From a virus: a DNA stretch of 22,316 nucleotides. The translations under genes were made by a program, and so were the position numbers. Where the stretch lies: positions 1-22,316 of IMG/VR virus record IMGVR_UViG_3300002514_000296; one strand, 5' to 3'. The notes under the pieces are model-generated. The model worked only from the letters and a program-made list of their open reading frames with translations. It did not search any database and was not told where the DNA came from. Below, in pieces: positions 22,240 through 22,316 of the stretch (the first letter of the stretch is position 1; each line of letters starts with the position of its first letter).

Positions 22240-22316
22240 ATGTCAAAGAAGTGGTTAATTGTCAACAAGCCCTTGACGGGGGTATCCCTGGGAACCCGGT
22301 CCTCTAGGTGGGAGAT
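22240..22316 (+). CDS. Start of a further gene, cut by the window edge
   Basis: An ATG at 22240 opens a frame of 25 codons (beginning MSKKWLIVNKPLTGVSL) that runs off the right edge with no stop. It begins 6 nt after the stop of the preceding gene, and a GGAG tract at 22224-22227 lies 12 nt upstream. The strand and tight spacing fit the same transcription unit. Too little is visible to name a function. Confidence 0.55.
   Translation, partial: MSKKWLIVNKPLTGVSLGTRSSRWE

Overview
This window is part of the virion-structure region of a tailed double-stranded DNA phage with a T4-like (contractile-tail, myovirus-type) baseplate. The anchors are a GPW/gp25 baseplate wedge protein and, directly after it, a gp6-type (baseplate J-like) wedge protein. 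The rest is a run of very large structural genes. The DNA is moderately AT-rich overall with short GC-rich patches. All complete genes lie on the + strand, gaps are 47 bases or less, and two junctions are 1-nt TAATG overlaps, so this looks like one late transcription unit. Several sequence motifs look like those I remember from uncultivated marine phages, but I could not search for them. No host can be named: there are no tRNAs, host-like genes or integration features.

Layout. (1) 22-4173: a 1383-residue structural protein of unknown role, whose frame stays open to the left edge. (2) 4221-4616: gp25-like wedge. (3) 4627-6444: gp6-like wedge, start moved from an upstream TTG to an ATG with a good ribosome binding site. 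(4) 6444-7961: a 505-residue protein with a DNRLRE/carbohydrate-binding-like N-terminal half. (5) 7969-17862: a giant 3297-residue protein with two clear LamG/concanavalin A-like domains, a third diverged one, a P2 gpI/T4 gp7-like baseplate segment, a GC-rich small inserted module and a helical C-terminus. (6) 17870-18976: an unrecognised 368-residue protein. (7) 18976-22233: an unrecognised 1085-residue protein ending in a Gly/Tyr/His-rich module. (8) 22240-22316: the first 25 codons of another gene.

Working together, gp25, gp6 and probably the giant protein would make the baseplate wedges. The LamG-like and DNRLRE-like domains would put sugar- or surface-binding modules on the outside of that baseplate. 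The main point of interest is the giant protein: it seems to be a conserved baseplate backbone into which compact, compositionally different domains have been inserted. No CRISPR array, RNA gene, insertion sequence or clear terminator was seen.
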